A stretch of DNA of 64,000 bases, taken from positions 62,001 to 126,000 of the forward strand of contig NZ_CP030828.1 in the NCBI RefSeq assembly GCF_003597675.1. The letters run 5' to 3'. The position numbers were made by a program, and so were the translations under genes. The DNA is from Neorhizobium sp. NCHU2750 (GTDB lineage: Bacteria; Pseudomonadota; Alphaproteobacteria; Rhizobiales; Rhizobiaceae). Numbering within the stretch: the stretch's first letter is position 1; each line of letters starts with the position of its first letter. The notes below the pieces were generated by a model. That model did no database searches, was not told the origin of the DNA, and saw nothing but the letters and a program-made list of their open reading frames with translations. This document shows, in pieces, positions 18,287 through 27,261 of this stretch.

Positions 18287-19230
18287 CGCTCAATCGCCTT
18301 CTTGCCTCAAAGCCCTGGCTCTGGTCCTTTGCCGCGACCATCGTCGTCTGGGTCGTCACCGTATTGTTTACCGGCGGTGCCAGTTCCTTCGGCCTGTCGC
18401 AGGCCGCACTGACCTTTGCTGCGTTTTCCGTCATCGTCGGGATAGGGCAGATGTTCGTCATCACGCTGGGTCCGGGCAATATCGACCTTTCGGTACCCGC
18501 GACAATGACGCTTTCCGGCACGCTGGCACTGAAACTGATGGACGTGCAGGATGGGATGATCGCCGTCGGGCTGCTCGCTTCGATCGGCATCGGTCTTCTC
18601 ATTGGAATCGGCAATTACGCACTGATCAAGGCGTTGCGCATCCCGCCGATCATCGCCACCCTGTCGATGAGTTTCATCGTCCAGTCGGTGGCGATCTGGA
18701 GCAATCGCGGCCTGCGCATCAAGCCGCCGGAGACGCTCGCCGATTTCACCACGTCCGGCCTGTTGGGCATCCCCAATGTCGCCCTGGTGGCGCTGCTCCT
18801 CTCGGCCGTCGCCTGGGTGCTTCTGGAAAAATCGATCTATGGCCGCTGGATCTCGGCCATCGGCCAGAGCACGTTCGCTGCCCGGATGGCCGGCATACCA
18901 GTCGATGGCACCCGGCTTGTTACCTACATGCTGTGTGCCGTCCTTGCTTCCGTCTGCGGTTATCTCCTCGCCAGCTTTTCCGGGGGTGCCGCCCTCAACA
19001 TGGGCTCCGAATATCTGCTGATGTCGATTGCGGTCGTCGTCATCGGCGGCACGGCTGTCGCCGGCGGAAATTCCAACATTCCCGGGATCTGGGGGGCCTC
19101 CCTTTTCATGTTCCTGGTGGTGTCGATGCTCAATACCTACGGCTTCGGGGCCGGATTCAGGCTCATTCTCACCGGTCTCATCATCATCGCCGTGATCCTG
19201 CTTGCCGGCGGACGCGAGGCAGGTCGCTGA
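18283..19230 (+). CDS. Sugar ABC transporter permease (RbsC type), second
   Basis: Permease of 315 residues. The family motif is PGNIDLSVPATMTLSG near residue 65, and the C-terminal half carries MGSEYLLMSIAVVVIGGTAV and AGGNSNIPGIWG. It overlaps the preceding permease by four bases and is followed after 27 bp by the lactonase gene. Confidence 0.88.
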   Translation: MTLNRLLASKPWLWSFAATIVVWVVTVLFTGGASSFGLSQAALTFAAFSVIVGIGQMFVITLGPGNIDLSVPATMTLSGTLALKLMDVQDGMIAVGLLASIGIGLLIGIGNYALIKALRIPPIIATLSMSFIVQSVAIWSNRGLRIKPPETLADFTTSGLLGIPNVALVALLLSAVAWVLLEKSIYGRWISAIGQSTFAARMAGIPVDGTRLVTYMLCAVLASVCGYLLASFSGGAALNMGSEYLLMSIAVVVIGGTAVAGGNSNIPGIWGASLFMFLVVSMLNTYGFGAGFRLILTGLIIIAVILLAGGREAGR

Positions 19231-19257
19231 AACGACGTCTTCAAACGGACAAAAGCC

Positions 19258-20175
19258 ATGTCACAGATCCCATCCATCTACGAAATCCATGACGACCGCT
19301 TTCGGTATCTGATTGTCCCGACATCTCCGCTGGAAGAACTCTATTCCGAATGCCGTTGGGCAGAAGGACCTGTATGGTTCGCCGATCAGGGCTGCCTGAT
19401 CTGGAGCGACAATCCCAACGAGCGGATGATGCGTTGGGTAGAAGGTGGAGGCGTCTCCGTGTTTCGCGCCCAATCCAATTTCTCCAATGGCAATACAAGA
19501 GACCGGCAGGGCCGGCTGGTGACCTGCGAACATGGCACTCGCCGCGTTACCCGCACGGAAATCGACGGATCGATCACCGTCCTCGCCGACAGCTATCAAG
19601 GCAAACGACTGAACTCGCCGAATGACGTGGTGGTGCATTCCGACGGTAGCGTATGGTTTACCGATCCCACTTACGGGATCATGTCCAGTTACGAGGGGTA
19701 TCGCGCCGATCCCGAACAGGAAACCCGCAACGTCTATCGCCTTGATCCTGAAACCGGGGAGATGGATGCTGTCCTCACCGATTTTGGCCAGCCGAATGGC
19801 CTCGCCTTTTCGCCGGATGAACGCATTCTCTATGTGGCAGATTCTTCATCCAGCCACGATCCTAGCCGGCCGCGCCATATCCGTGCTTTCGATGTGGTTG
19901 ATGGCCGCACACTTGCAAATGACAGGGAATACTGCACCATCGACAATGGCCTGCCGGACGGTTTTCGCGTCGATTTCTACGGCAATGTCTGGACCAGTGC
20001 TGCTGACGGTGTGCATTGCTTCGGGCCTGACGGAAAGCTGCTTGGCAAAATTCTGGTTCCGCAGACGGTGGCAAATGTAACGTTCGGCGGTGCGCGGCGC
20101 AATCGCCTGTTCATCACCGCAACCAGATCTCTCTATGTCGTCAACACGGCGACAGTCGGGGTCGGCATGGGATGA
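19258..20175 (+). CDS. SMP-30/gluconolactonase-family protein
   Basis: Beta-propeller lactonase-like protein of 305 residues without a signal peptide. Motifs for the divalent metal site are present: ECRWAEGPVW (Glu), LNSPNDVVVHSDGSVWFTDP (Asn) and GLAFSPDERILYVAD (Asp), plus NGNTRDRQGRLVTCEHGTRR. Family members hydrolyse sugar lactones. Placed last in the sugar importer operon, it probably opens a lactone formed during catabolism of the imported sugar. No matching sugar dehydrogenase lies beside it. Confidence 0.88.
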   Translation: MSQIPSIYEIHDDRFRYLIVPTSPLEELYSECRWAEGPVWFADQGCLIWSDNPNERMMRWVEGGGVSVFRAQSNFSNGNTRDRQGRLVTCEHGTRRVTRTEIDGSITVLADSYQGKRLNSPNDVVVHSDGSVWFTDPTYGIMSSYEGYRADPEQETRNVYRLDPETGEMDAVLTDFGQPNGLAFSPDERILYVADSSSSHDPSRPRHIRAFDVVDGRTLANDREYCTIDNGLPDGFRVDFYGNVWTSAADGVHCFGPDGKLLGKILVPQTVANVTFGGARRNRLFITATRSLYVVNTATVGVGMG

Positions 20176-20186
20176 ACCAAGCCGGC

Positions 20187-20342
20187 TCAGCCCATAAAGT
20201 TGCGGTGCCGCTGCACATTTTCGGTTGGCCAGCTTTGAAGCGTATGGATCCTCTTTGCCTCGCGCATGAGCGGGATCGAGCAGACGACGATCACGAGGGC
20301 CGCGATATAGACCATGCCTGGGCGGGTTTTCAATGAGTTCAC
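20187..20342 (-). CDS. Small single-pass membrane protein (candidate)
   Basis: Possible 51-residue protein starting at GTG 20342 (or TTG 20345), preceded by AGGAG at suitable spacing. It has one hydrophobic segment (MVYIAALVIVVCSIPLM, about residues 10-26) and a basic C-terminal tail. It is divergent from the eptA-like operon and lies just after the lactonase gene. Not recognised as a known family. The ribosome-binding site and membrane segment are the only support. Confidence 0.4.
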   Translation of the reverse strand: MNSLKTRPGMVYIAALVIVVCSIPLMREAKRIHTLQSWPTENVQRHRNFMG

Positions 20343-20428
20343 CAAACGCCTACTCCTGCTGAGACTATATAAGGATGAGGGATCAAGCTGACACGGGGCT
20401 GAACACATCCACACCGCAGCGAGATTTA

Positions 20429-20450
20429 TGACATTCAGGTGACTGTCAGA
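20429..20450. promoter_or_regulatory. Tandem repeat next to eptA start, candidate OmpR-type site
   Basis: Two 11-bp direct repeats TGACATTCAGG and TGACTGTCAGA lie back to back, the phasing typical of OmpR/PhoB-family regulators. The operon encodes such a regulator. The site ends only 10 bp before the chosen eptA start, which leaves the promoter position unclear. Confidence 0.35.
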
Positions 20451-20460
20451 ATTGGGTGCG

Positions 20461-22155
20461 ATGCCGCCAGCAATTGAAAAATTGCCGGAAGCCTCCTCCT
20501 TGTCCACCAGCAGTATTCCCCACCCCACCCGTTCTTTCGTGCGGCCACGCGTCGGGAGCATGACGCTGGCCGTCGCCGCAGCGCTTTATCTGGTCGTTTT
20601 CACGAACCGGACCTTCTTCACGCGCGCTTATGCCTATTTCGACAGTCATCTGGCACTTGCTGCTTTTTCTTTCGGGCTGACCTGCCTTTTCGCAGCTTTC
20701 ACGATCGCGATCTCGGTCAAATATCTGCTGAAGCCGGTCCTCGTGCTGATGATCTTTGCGGCCGCTTCCGCTTCCTGGTTCATGGATGGTTTTGGGACGA
20801 TCATTGATGTCGACATGATCCGAAATGCTGCCCAGACCACATCGTCCGAGGCGGGACATCTGATTACGCCGCCCTATCTGCTGCATATGACGGTGTTTGC
20901 CATCCTTCCCTCTCTGGTCGTCTGCTGGGTCAAGGTCGAACACCGAAACTTCTTCGGCAAGGTGAGATGGAACCTGACGGTGATCGTCCCCCTTCTTCTC
21001 GTTGCGCTCGCTTGCGGGGTCAGCAGTGCTCGCAGCATCGCCTCCGTCGTTCGTCTTCACAAGGATCTGATCCCCACACTCAATCCTTTTCTACCGATCG
21101 GAAACGCGGTTGCCTTCGCGCTGGCCAGCGAGGCCGACAAGAACATCGTAGCGGCGCCGCTTGGCACCGATGCGCATGTCGCGGCGCCAATGGCGTCCGG
21201 CAAGCCACGGGTGCTGATTATCGTCACGGGCGAGACGGCGCGGGCCGAGGAGTTCTCGCTGGGGGGCTATGGTCGGGACACCAATCCGGAACTCGAAAAG
21301 CTGGATATTACTTATTTTCCAGAGACTTCGAGCTGTGGAACGTCGACAGCAGTTTCCGTGCCCTGCATGTTTTCCAATTTGACGCGGCACGGCTATTCGC
21401 ACCGTGCCGGGCTGGCGAATGAGAACCTGCTCGACGTCTTCGGACATGCTGGCATCAAGACCGAATGGTGGGACAACAATACTGGTAGCAAGGCCGTTGC
21501 CGATCGCACGACATATCATTCTTTCTCGGAAGCCAACGATCCGCGTTACTGCTACCAGAATGAATGCCTTGACGAAGGCCTGATCACCGGACTGGGCGAT
21601 TGGCTGTCGAAGGTGAAGGGTGACAGCGTTCTGGTCCTGCATCAGCTCGGCAGCCATGGCCCGGCCTACTACCAGCGCTATCCTGCCGATTTCGCTCGCT
21701 TCACTCCCGAATGCAAGACTGCCGAACTCGGTAATTGCAGCAGCGAGGCTATCGTCAATTCCTACGACAACACGATCCTTTACACAGACCATATCCTGGC
21801 CGAAGTCATTGATGCGCTGAAGGCTCATCAGGATCGAATAGCGCCTGCAATGATCTACATGTCGGATCACGGTGAGTCGCTCGGCGAACATGGCCTCTAC
21901 CTGCATGGCGCGCCTTATATTGTGGCTCCGTCACAGCAGACGCATGTTCCCTTCGTGTTGTGGGAGGGCTCGGAGATGAAGGCCTCCATCGATCTGGACT
22001 GCCTGTTGCAGCGCGCTGGTGAGGAAGCCTCTCATGACAATCTCTTTCATACGGCGCTCGGGATGATGGACGTGAAGACTGCTGTCTACAAACAGGAGCT
22101 GGATGTTCTGGGCGCTTGCCGCAGGCAGCAATCAATCAATGGAGCGAGCTCATGA
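20461..22155 (+). CDS. eptA: Phosphoethanolamine transferase, EptA/MCR-like
   Basis: Inner-membrane enzyme of 564 residues that transfers phosphoethanolamine from phosphatidylethanolamine to lipid A. Five hydrophobic N-terminal segments are followed by a periplasmic alkaline-phosphatase-fold domain: VTGETARAEEFSLGGYGRDT (metal Glu), the nucleophile Thr region SSCGTSTAVSVPCMFSNLTR, HQLGSHGPAYYQRYP and MSDHGESLGEHGLYLHG with metal Asp/His. Cysteines for disulfides are present. The ATG at 20461 has a poor ribosome-binding site. An in-frame ATG at 20560 would still keep the first membrane segment. It is translationally coupled to dgkA. Confidence 0.92.
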   Translation: MPPAIEKLPEASSLSTSSIPHPTRSFVRPRVGSMTLAVAAALYLVVFTNRTFFTRAYAYFDSHLALAAFSFGLTCLFAAFTIAISVKYLLKPVLVLMIFAAASASWFMDGFGTIIDVDMIRNAAQTTSSEAGHLITPPYLLHMTVFAILPSLVVCWVKVEHRNFFGKVRWNLTVIVPLLLVALACGVSSARSIASVVRLHKDLIPTLNPFLPIGNAVAFALASEADKNIVAAPLGTDAHVAAPMASGKPRVLIIVTGETARAEEFSLGGYGRDTNPELEKLDITYFPETSSCGTSTAVSVPCMFSNLTRHGYSHRAGLANENLLDVFGHAGIKTEWWDNNTGSKAVADRTTYHSFSEANDPRYCYQNECLDEGLITGLGDWLSKVKGDSVLVLHQLGSHGPAYYQRYPADFARFTPECKTAELGNCSSEAIVNSYDNTILYTDHILAEVIDALKAHQDRIAPAMIYMSDHGESLGEHGLYLHGAPYIVAPSQQTHVPFVLWEGSEMKASIDLDCLLQRAGEEASHDNLFHTALGMMDVKTAVYKQELDVLGACRRQQSINGASS

Positions 22156-22604
22156 CCATTCCCGATTGTGCCGCGATCGGGAAAGTCAGGAGAGCCGTTG
22201 CCGAGACCGAGGAAGGGTCATCCCCCAACCGGCCTGTGGTCAAGGTAACCGGCAGCCGGCACCTCGGGGCTGCCCTCAGCTATTCGCTGAGCGGCGCCCT
22301 GAGGCTGCTGCGCGAAACCGCCTTTCGTCATGAGATCATCGCAGGCGCGGCCATCCTCGTCGTCTTCGCCATCGTCGGCGCCGGGCTGTCCGACTATGTG
22401 ATGATGGTGATCCTCATGCTGAGCCTCGTTGCCGCCGAGGCACTCAATACGGCGATAGAGGAAATCATTGACCGCATTTCGCCGGAATGGTCCAGCACCG
22501 GGCAGCATGCAAAGGATCTTGGGTCATTTGCCGTGATGTGCCTTCTTCTGGCGAATGGATTGATGGCGGGCTTTATCGTGATTTCGCGGATTATTGCGGT
22601 ATGA
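22152..22604 (+). CDS. dgkA: Diacylglycerol kinase DgkA
   Basis: Integral membrane kinase of 150 residues. After a non-conserved 35-residue N-terminus come the conserved stretches ALRLLRETAFRHEI, three hydrophobic segments, and the catalytic LVAAEALNTAIEEIIDRISP with Glu residues. The start at 22152 overlaps the eptA stop by four bases. EptA releases diacylglycerol when it moves phosphoethanolamine from phosphatidylethanolamine, and DgkA recycles that diacylglycerol to phosphatidic acid, so the pairing makes metabolic sense. Confidence 0.93.
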   Translation: MTIPDCAAIGKVRRAVAETEEGSSPNRPVVKVTGSRHLGAALSYSLSGALRLLRETAFRHEIIAGAAILVVFAIVGAGLSDYVMMVILMLSLVAAEALNTAIEEIIDRISPEWSSTGQHAKDLGSFAVMCLLLANGLMAGFIVISRIIAV

Positions 22605-22698
22605 GCTTTATAAGCATTTCAATCCCGCTCGAATTTGGCCGGCATTCCCTGCTAGATATCGAATATAGGGCCGGATTTCGGTGGGACGGAGCAGGCAA

Positions 22699-23361
22699 GT
22701 GAGAGTGCTTTTGATCGAGGACGACGCGACGCTTGGTGAAGCTGTCCGTGATCACGTTATCAGTGGTGATCATGCGGTCGACTGGATGAAGACGATCGAC
22801 ACGGGGCGAGGCGCGCTTGAGACCACCCAATATGGCTTGATCCTGCTGGACCTTCGCCTCCCGGACGGAAGTGGCATCGCATTGCTGAAGGATATGCGAG
22901 CCCGCGGCGTGACAACGCCGGTGATCATCCTGACCGCGCATGACCAGATCTCAGATCGCATCGAGGGGCTGAATAGCGGGGCCGACGACTATCTGGTGAA
23001 ACCTTTCAATCTCGGCGAGCTGACGGCACGTATGCTGGCCGTCAGCCGCCGATATAGTGGCCGGCCGGTATCGCTCATGCGGGTCGGTGATCTGGAAATA
23101 GATGCTGCCGACCGCCGCGTGATCGCGAGCGGCGAGGCAGTTACCCTCTCGGGACGCGAGTGGGCGGTTCTCGATGCTCTGTCGGCGAGGCCCGGCGCGA
23201 TCGTATCCAAGGCGCAGATCGAGGAGGCACTCTACGCCTTTGGCTCGGAAGTCGAGAGCAATACGGTTGAGGTCTATGTCAGCCGATTGCGCAAGAAGCT
23301 TGGCCGCGACAATATCGCGACCCTGCGGGGCATCGGTTATCGGCTGGGGCGCGAGCAATGA
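22699..23361 (+). CDS. OmpR-family response regulator, PmrA/QseB-like
   Basis: Regulator of 220 residues from GTG 22699, preceded by GGAG at good spacing. Receiver: RVLLIEDDATLGEAV, phospho-Asp in LILLDLRLPDGSG, Thr/Lys switch in VIILTAHD and DDYLVKPF. The C-terminal winged helix (about 125-220) includes LSGREWAVLDALSARPGAIV and SNTVEVYVSRLRKKLG. It is cotranscribed with its kinase and sits after eptA-dgkA. It probably controls this operon, like PmrAB systems that govern lipid A modification. Confidence 0.9.
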   Translation: MRVLLIEDDATLGEAVRDHVISGDHAVDWMKTIDTGRGALETTQYGLILLDLRLPDGSGIALLKDMRARGVTTPVIILTAHDQISDRIEGLNSGADDYLVKPFNLGELTARMLAVSRRYSGRPVSLMRVGDLEIDAADRRVIASGEAVTLSGREWAVLDALSARPGAIVSKAQIEEALYAFGSEVESNTVEVYVSRLRKKLGRDNIATLRGIGYRLGREQ

Positions 23362-24719
23362 CTTTGTTTCCTGGTGCTGCTGCTCCGTCCATGACGCGCC
23401 GACTTATTGTCTGGCTTACTCTGGTCGTGACCTTTCTGTGGTTGTTGGCCGTGGGCCTCGGGCTTGTCGTCATGGAGGAGGAACTTGCGGAGATTTTTGA
23501 CGGGACGCTGCAAGATACAGCGGAGAGACTGGTTCCGCTGGTTGTCGACGATCTCAGCCAACGCGGCATGCCGGGCGATGCGCCGCAGCAATTGCAGACT
23601 GCAAGTTCGAGCGGCGATCATGAGTACCTGACCTATCAGGTACGTGATCCTTCGGGGCGGGTGCTGATCAGGTCTCATGATGCGCCGGAACAACCGTTCG
23701 AGACACCGCTCAAACCCGGTTTCTGGAAGGACGCGACTTACCAGTTCTATACCGCAACAAGCGAAGACAAGCAGATACTGGTGCAAGTGGCCGATGCGTT
23801 TGCAAATCGCGACGAGGCCTTGCAACAGGGCGCAAAGGCGCTCTTCCTGCCGCTGCTTCTTCTCATCCCGGTAAGTGTTATCGCGACCTGGCTTGTGGTG
23901 CGTCGGGCAGTACGGCCCGTTGGCGATTTGCGCCGCGAGATTGAAACCAAGGACGGCGGCAATATGGAGCCGATCGATGCCACGATGTTGCCGCGGGAGC
24001 TGCAACCGATCGCGGTGTCGGTCAATCTCCTGATGACGCGACTGAGGACGGCGCTTGACGCCGAGCGTGAGTTCACCTCCAACAGCGCCCATGAGTTGCG
24101 CACGCCGATCGCGGGCGCTCTGGCACAGACGCAGATGTTGATCACAGAATTGACCGACAGCGCCAACCGCTATCGTGCCGGCCAGATCGAAGCATCGCTG
24201 ACCCGGCTCAGCCATCTCGCTGAAAAGCTTTTGCAATTGTCGCGCGCCGAGGCCGGTATCGGCGTGGCGGACAAACCCGCCGATCTTGGTCATGTGCTTG
24301 AAATGGTGATGACGGATTTCTGGCGCAGCATGGCAGAACCGAAGCGGCTTTTATTGCATCGAGCCGCCGATGCGGCTCTGGTGGGGCCTTTCAATGAAGA
24401 CGCGTTTGCGATCGTGGTGCGAAACCTGATCGAAAATGCGCTTGTTCATGGCAAGGCAGACGAGCCGGTGGAGGTCTTTTTGGAGAACGGTGGGCCGGTT
24501 CGCGTGGTCAACGGTGCCACTCCGATGACTGAGAACGAGCTTTACGCCATCCGCAAGCGCTTCAGCCGGGGGCGGACGGAGGCTGCGGGGTCGGGCCTTG
24601 GTCTTTCGATCGTCGAGCGATTGCTTGGCCAGATGAATGGGCGTCTGGTGCTTTTGTCACCAGCAAGCAACCGCAGCGATGGTTTCGAAGCCAGGGTTTA
24701 TCTCGAATCGCCCTTATGA
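23358..24719 (+). CDS. Sensor histidine kinase, PmrB/QseC-like
   Basis: Membrane kinase of 453 residues. A transmembrane segment lies near 15-37, a periplasmic region of about 130 residues follows, and a second membrane segment (FLPLLLLIPVSVIATWLVV) precedes a HAMP-like linker. Phospho-acceptor His is in EFTSNSAHELRTPIAG, the N box in VVRNLIENALVHG, and the G box in GSGLGLSIVERLL. It overlaps the regulator stop by four bases. The signal is unknown; cationic peptides, low pH or metals would fit the neighbouring genes. Confidence 0.9.
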   Translation: MTLFPGAAAPSMTRRLIVWLTLVVTFLWLLAVGLGLVVMEEELAEIFDGTLQDTAERLVPLVVDDLSQRGMPGDAPQQLQTASSSGDHEYLTYQVRDPSGRVLIRSHDAPEQPFETPLKPGFWKDATYQFYTATSEDKQILVQVADAFANRDEALQQGAKALFLPLLLLIPVSVIATWLVVRRAVRPVGDLRREIETKDGGNMEPIDATMLPRELQPIAVSVNLLMTRLRTALDAEREFTSNSAHELRTPIAGALAQTQMLITELTDSANRYRAGQIEASLTRLSHLAEKLLQLSRAEAGIGVADKPADLGHVLEMVMTDFWRSMAEPKRLLLHRAADAALVGPFNEDAFAIVVRNLIENALVHGKADEPVEVFLENGGPVRVVNGATPMTENELYAIRKRFSRGRTEAAGSGLGLSIVERLLGQMNGRLVLLSPASNRSDGFEARVYLESPL

Positions 24720-24740
24720 CGGGCTGATAGGCGAAGCGCT

Positions 24741-25706
24741 TTACGCGGTCAACAGATCCGCAAATGGGAGAGCAGGCCCGACAGGGACGATCCTGTTGGG
24801 ATTGAGGCTTTCGATTGAGTAATAGCCCCGCTTGATGTGATCTATATTCACCGTTTCTGCCACACCGGGGATGGAGAGGACGCGGCGCAGATACTTGCTG
24901 AGGTTTGGATAATCAACGATGCGGCGCAGATTGCATTTGAATAGACCAAAATAGGCGGCGTCGAAACGCACAAGTGTGACGAAGAGGCGGATATCGGCTT
25001 CCGTCAGGCGCTCGCCGACGAGGAAGGTCTTGTCTGCGAGTAGACCCTCCAGTTCATCGAGCATGGAGAACACATCACCAAATGCTTCTTCATAAGCGAC
25101 CTGCGTGGTGGCAAAGCCGGTGCGATAGACGCCGTTGTTGAGGCGGGGATAGATCCGGTCGTTCAGGGCATCGATCTGCGTGCGCAAGTCTTGCGGATAG
25201 AGGTCGAGGGATTGGTCGGCGAAAGCGCCGAAACCACTGTTGAACATGCGGACGATTTCTGCGGATTCGTTATTCACGATCGTCGCGGTCTTCTTGTCCC
25301 AAAGTACCGGCACGGTGGCTCGGCCGGTGATATGCGGATCTACCCGGGTATAGATCTCATGCATATAGCGCGCACCGTTGATGACATCCTCGTCAGCACC
25401 GGGATAGGTGCCGAAACGCCAGCCTTCCTTCGTCAGGGCGGGCTCGACAACCGAGAGGGAAATCAGTCCATCAAGCTTCTTCAGCTTGCGTGCGATGAGT
25501 GTTCGCGAAGCCCAGGGGCAGATCAATGCCACATAGAGATGGTAGCGACCTGCCTCGGCCGCAAAGCCTCCTGTGCCCGTGGGTCCCGGCGCACCGTCAG
25601 GGGTGATCCAGTTCCGGAAGCTCGACGTTTGACGTACAAATCCGCCCTTGGCATCCTTCGCCTGGACCGGTTGCCAGTCCGCTGTCCACTTTCCGTCTAC
25701 GAGCAT
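24741..25706 (-). CDS. Glutathionyl-hydroquinone reductase, YqjG/ECM4-type glutathione transferase
   Basis: Cytoplasmic GST of 321 residues from the ATG at 25706, which has GGAG six bases upstream and aligns with the start of E. coli YqjG (MLVDGKW). The frame extends to 25772 but the extra residues are unlikely to be translated. Family marks are SSFRNWITPDGAPGPTGTGG and the catalytic cysteine motif LICPWASRTL. Xi-class enzymes reduce glutathionyl-hydroquinones. The stop is 21 bp from the convergent kinase gene. Confidence 0.9.
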   Translation of the reverse strand: MLVDGKWTADWQPVQAKDAKGGFVRQTSSFRNWITPDGAPGPTGTGGFAAEAGRYHLYVALICPWASRTLIARKLKKLDGLISLSVVEPALTKEGWRFGTYPGADEDVINGARYMHEIYTRVDPHITGRATVPVLWDKKTATIVNNESAEIVRMFNSGFGAFADQSLDLYPQDLRTQIDALNDRIYPRLNNGVYRTGFATTQVAYEEAFGDVFSMLDELEGLLADKTFLVGERLTEADIRLFVTLVRFDAAYFGLFKCNLRRIVDYPNLSKYLRRVLSIPGVAETVNIDHIKRGYYSIESLNPNRIVPVGPALPFADLLTA

Positions 25707-26070
25707 GGTTTCTCCACTGAGGTTTCGTCCGAGGGGCGTTCCTGTCACCGGGGAAGTGAAGCCCGTTTCCACTTGAGACGATGTTCCGACATCGACTTAT
25801 GTTAGCCGACGCGCTGTGATGAAGACACCTATCCCGGGATGAATTGGTGAAGAGAATGTCTTCGGCGGTTGCGCCGGTCTGCTGTCGGCTCCTTATCCCC
25901 TACCCTCTTGCTGAAATGAGATGCCTGTGGTCTTTGACAGCCACTGAACGAAGATCGGGTTTATCGCCCATCAGCCAGAAACCACCTCAAGCGCCCGTGT
26001 CGGCCTCTGGCCGAGATCGATCCGCGCAGTTCATCAGAAGTGGGATATCTGCCTGCCGCCCGGAGACCGC
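25707..26070. other. Divergent intergenic region with a 16-bp palindrome
   Basis: Between the reductase and M20 genes. CGATGT (25779-25784) / ACATCG (25789-25794) with a 4-base centre is a plausible operator for the reductase gene. No coding sequence was recognised in the remainder. Confidence 0.35.
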
Positions 26071-27261
26071 ATGACCACTGACCGCTCACATGCCTCACTT
26101 CTCTCTCTCGCAGAAGAAGCAAAGATCTGGCGCCGGACGATCCACCAAAATCCTGAACTCTTGTTTGATTTGCCTAAGACGGCCGCGCTTGTAAGCGAGA
26201 AGCTGAAGCAGTTCGGTTGTGACGAGATCATAGGCGGCTTGGCAAAGACGGGCGTGGTCGCCGTCATCAATGGCAATCTGGGTCCGGGACGGACGATTGC
26301 CCTGCGTTGCGACATGGACGCGTTGCCGATGTCGGAGCAGACCAACCTGCCCTATGCATCGAAGGTAGAAAATATGATGCATGCCTGCGGCCACGACGGC
26401 CACACGGCGATGTTGCTCGCTGCCGCAAAACAGCTTGCCGAAAGCCGGGATTTCGCCGGTAAGGTGGTTGTGGTGTTCCAGCCGGCGGAAGAAGGAGGGG
26501 CCGGCGCGCGCGTGATGATCGAGGAAGGCCTGCTGGACCGCTTCGGTATCGAAGAGGTGTATGGCATGCACAATTGCCCGGGTCTTGACGTCGGCTCGTT
26601 CGCCATTCGCAGCGGCCCGATCATGGCCGGTGGTGACAGGTTTCTCGTGACGATCAAAGGCAAGGGAGGCCATGCGGCCTACCCACATCTGTCGCATGAC
26701 CCGGTGCTGGCGGCCGGGCAGACGATCGTTGCGCTGCAGGCGATCGCTTCGCGTTTCACCAATCCATTTGATCCGGTCGTCGTATCGATCACCTATCTCG
26801 AAGGCGGCAATGGCGGTGCACTGAACGTCATCCCTTCGGCTACCCGTGTCGGAGGTACGATCCGCACGATGAACGCGCAGACCCGCAGGATGGTCGAGGA
26901 GCGTTTTCGCGAAGTCGTCACCGCTACGACGAAATCCTTCGGCTGTGAAGCCGAGATCGACTGGAGACCGGGCTACCCGGTAACCGTCAACGATCCTGCC
27001 ATGACCGTGGAGGCAGCGAAGGCGGCGAGCATCGTCGCCGGCTCCGAGAAGGTGGATACCAACTGGCCGGCGACCATGGGGTCTGAAGATTTCTCCTATA
27101 TGCTGGAGAAACGGCCGGGCGCGATGATCTGGATCGGCAATGGCAATAGCGCCGACCTGCACAATCAGGCTTATGATTTCAACGACGACGCAATCGTCCA
27201 CGGGGTTAGCTACTGGCTGGCTTTGGTGGACCAGAGACTGAATGGCAGCGCAGGAGAATGA
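26071..27261 (+). CDS. M20-family amidohydrolase, hippurate hydrolase type
   Basis: Cytoplasmic metalloamidase of 396 residues. Visible motifs are LRCDMDALPM, the metal-binding HACGHDGHTAMLL (about residues 105-117), catalytic Glu in FQPAEEGGAGARVM, YGMHNCPG, KGKGGHAAYPHLSHDP, and a C-terminal TMGSEDFSYML plus late His. This is the HipO/IAA-amino acid hydrolase group (M20D), which frees amino acids from N-acyl forms. A GGAG precedes the start. The stop overlaps the next gene by four bases, so the pair likely works on one substrate. Confidence 0.88.
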   Translation: MTTDRSHASLLSLAEEAKIWRRTIHQNPELLFDLPKTAALVSEKLKQFGCDEIIGGLAKTGVVAVINGNLGPGRTIALRCDMDALPMSEQTNLPYASKVENMMHACGHDGHTAMLLAAAKQLAESRDFAGKVVVVFQPAEEGGAGARVMIEEGLLDRFGIEEVYGMHNCPGLDVGSFAIRSGPIMAGGDRFLVTIKGKGGHAAYPHLSHDPVLAAGQTIVALQAIASRFTNPFDPVVVSITYLEGGNGGALNVIPSATRVGGTIRTMNAQTRRMVEERFREVVTATTKSFGCEAEIDWRPGYPVTVNDPAMTVEAAKAASIVAGSEKVDTNWPATMGSEDFSYMLEKRPGAMIWIGNGNSADLHNQAYDFNDDAIVHGVSYWLALVDQRLNGSAGE

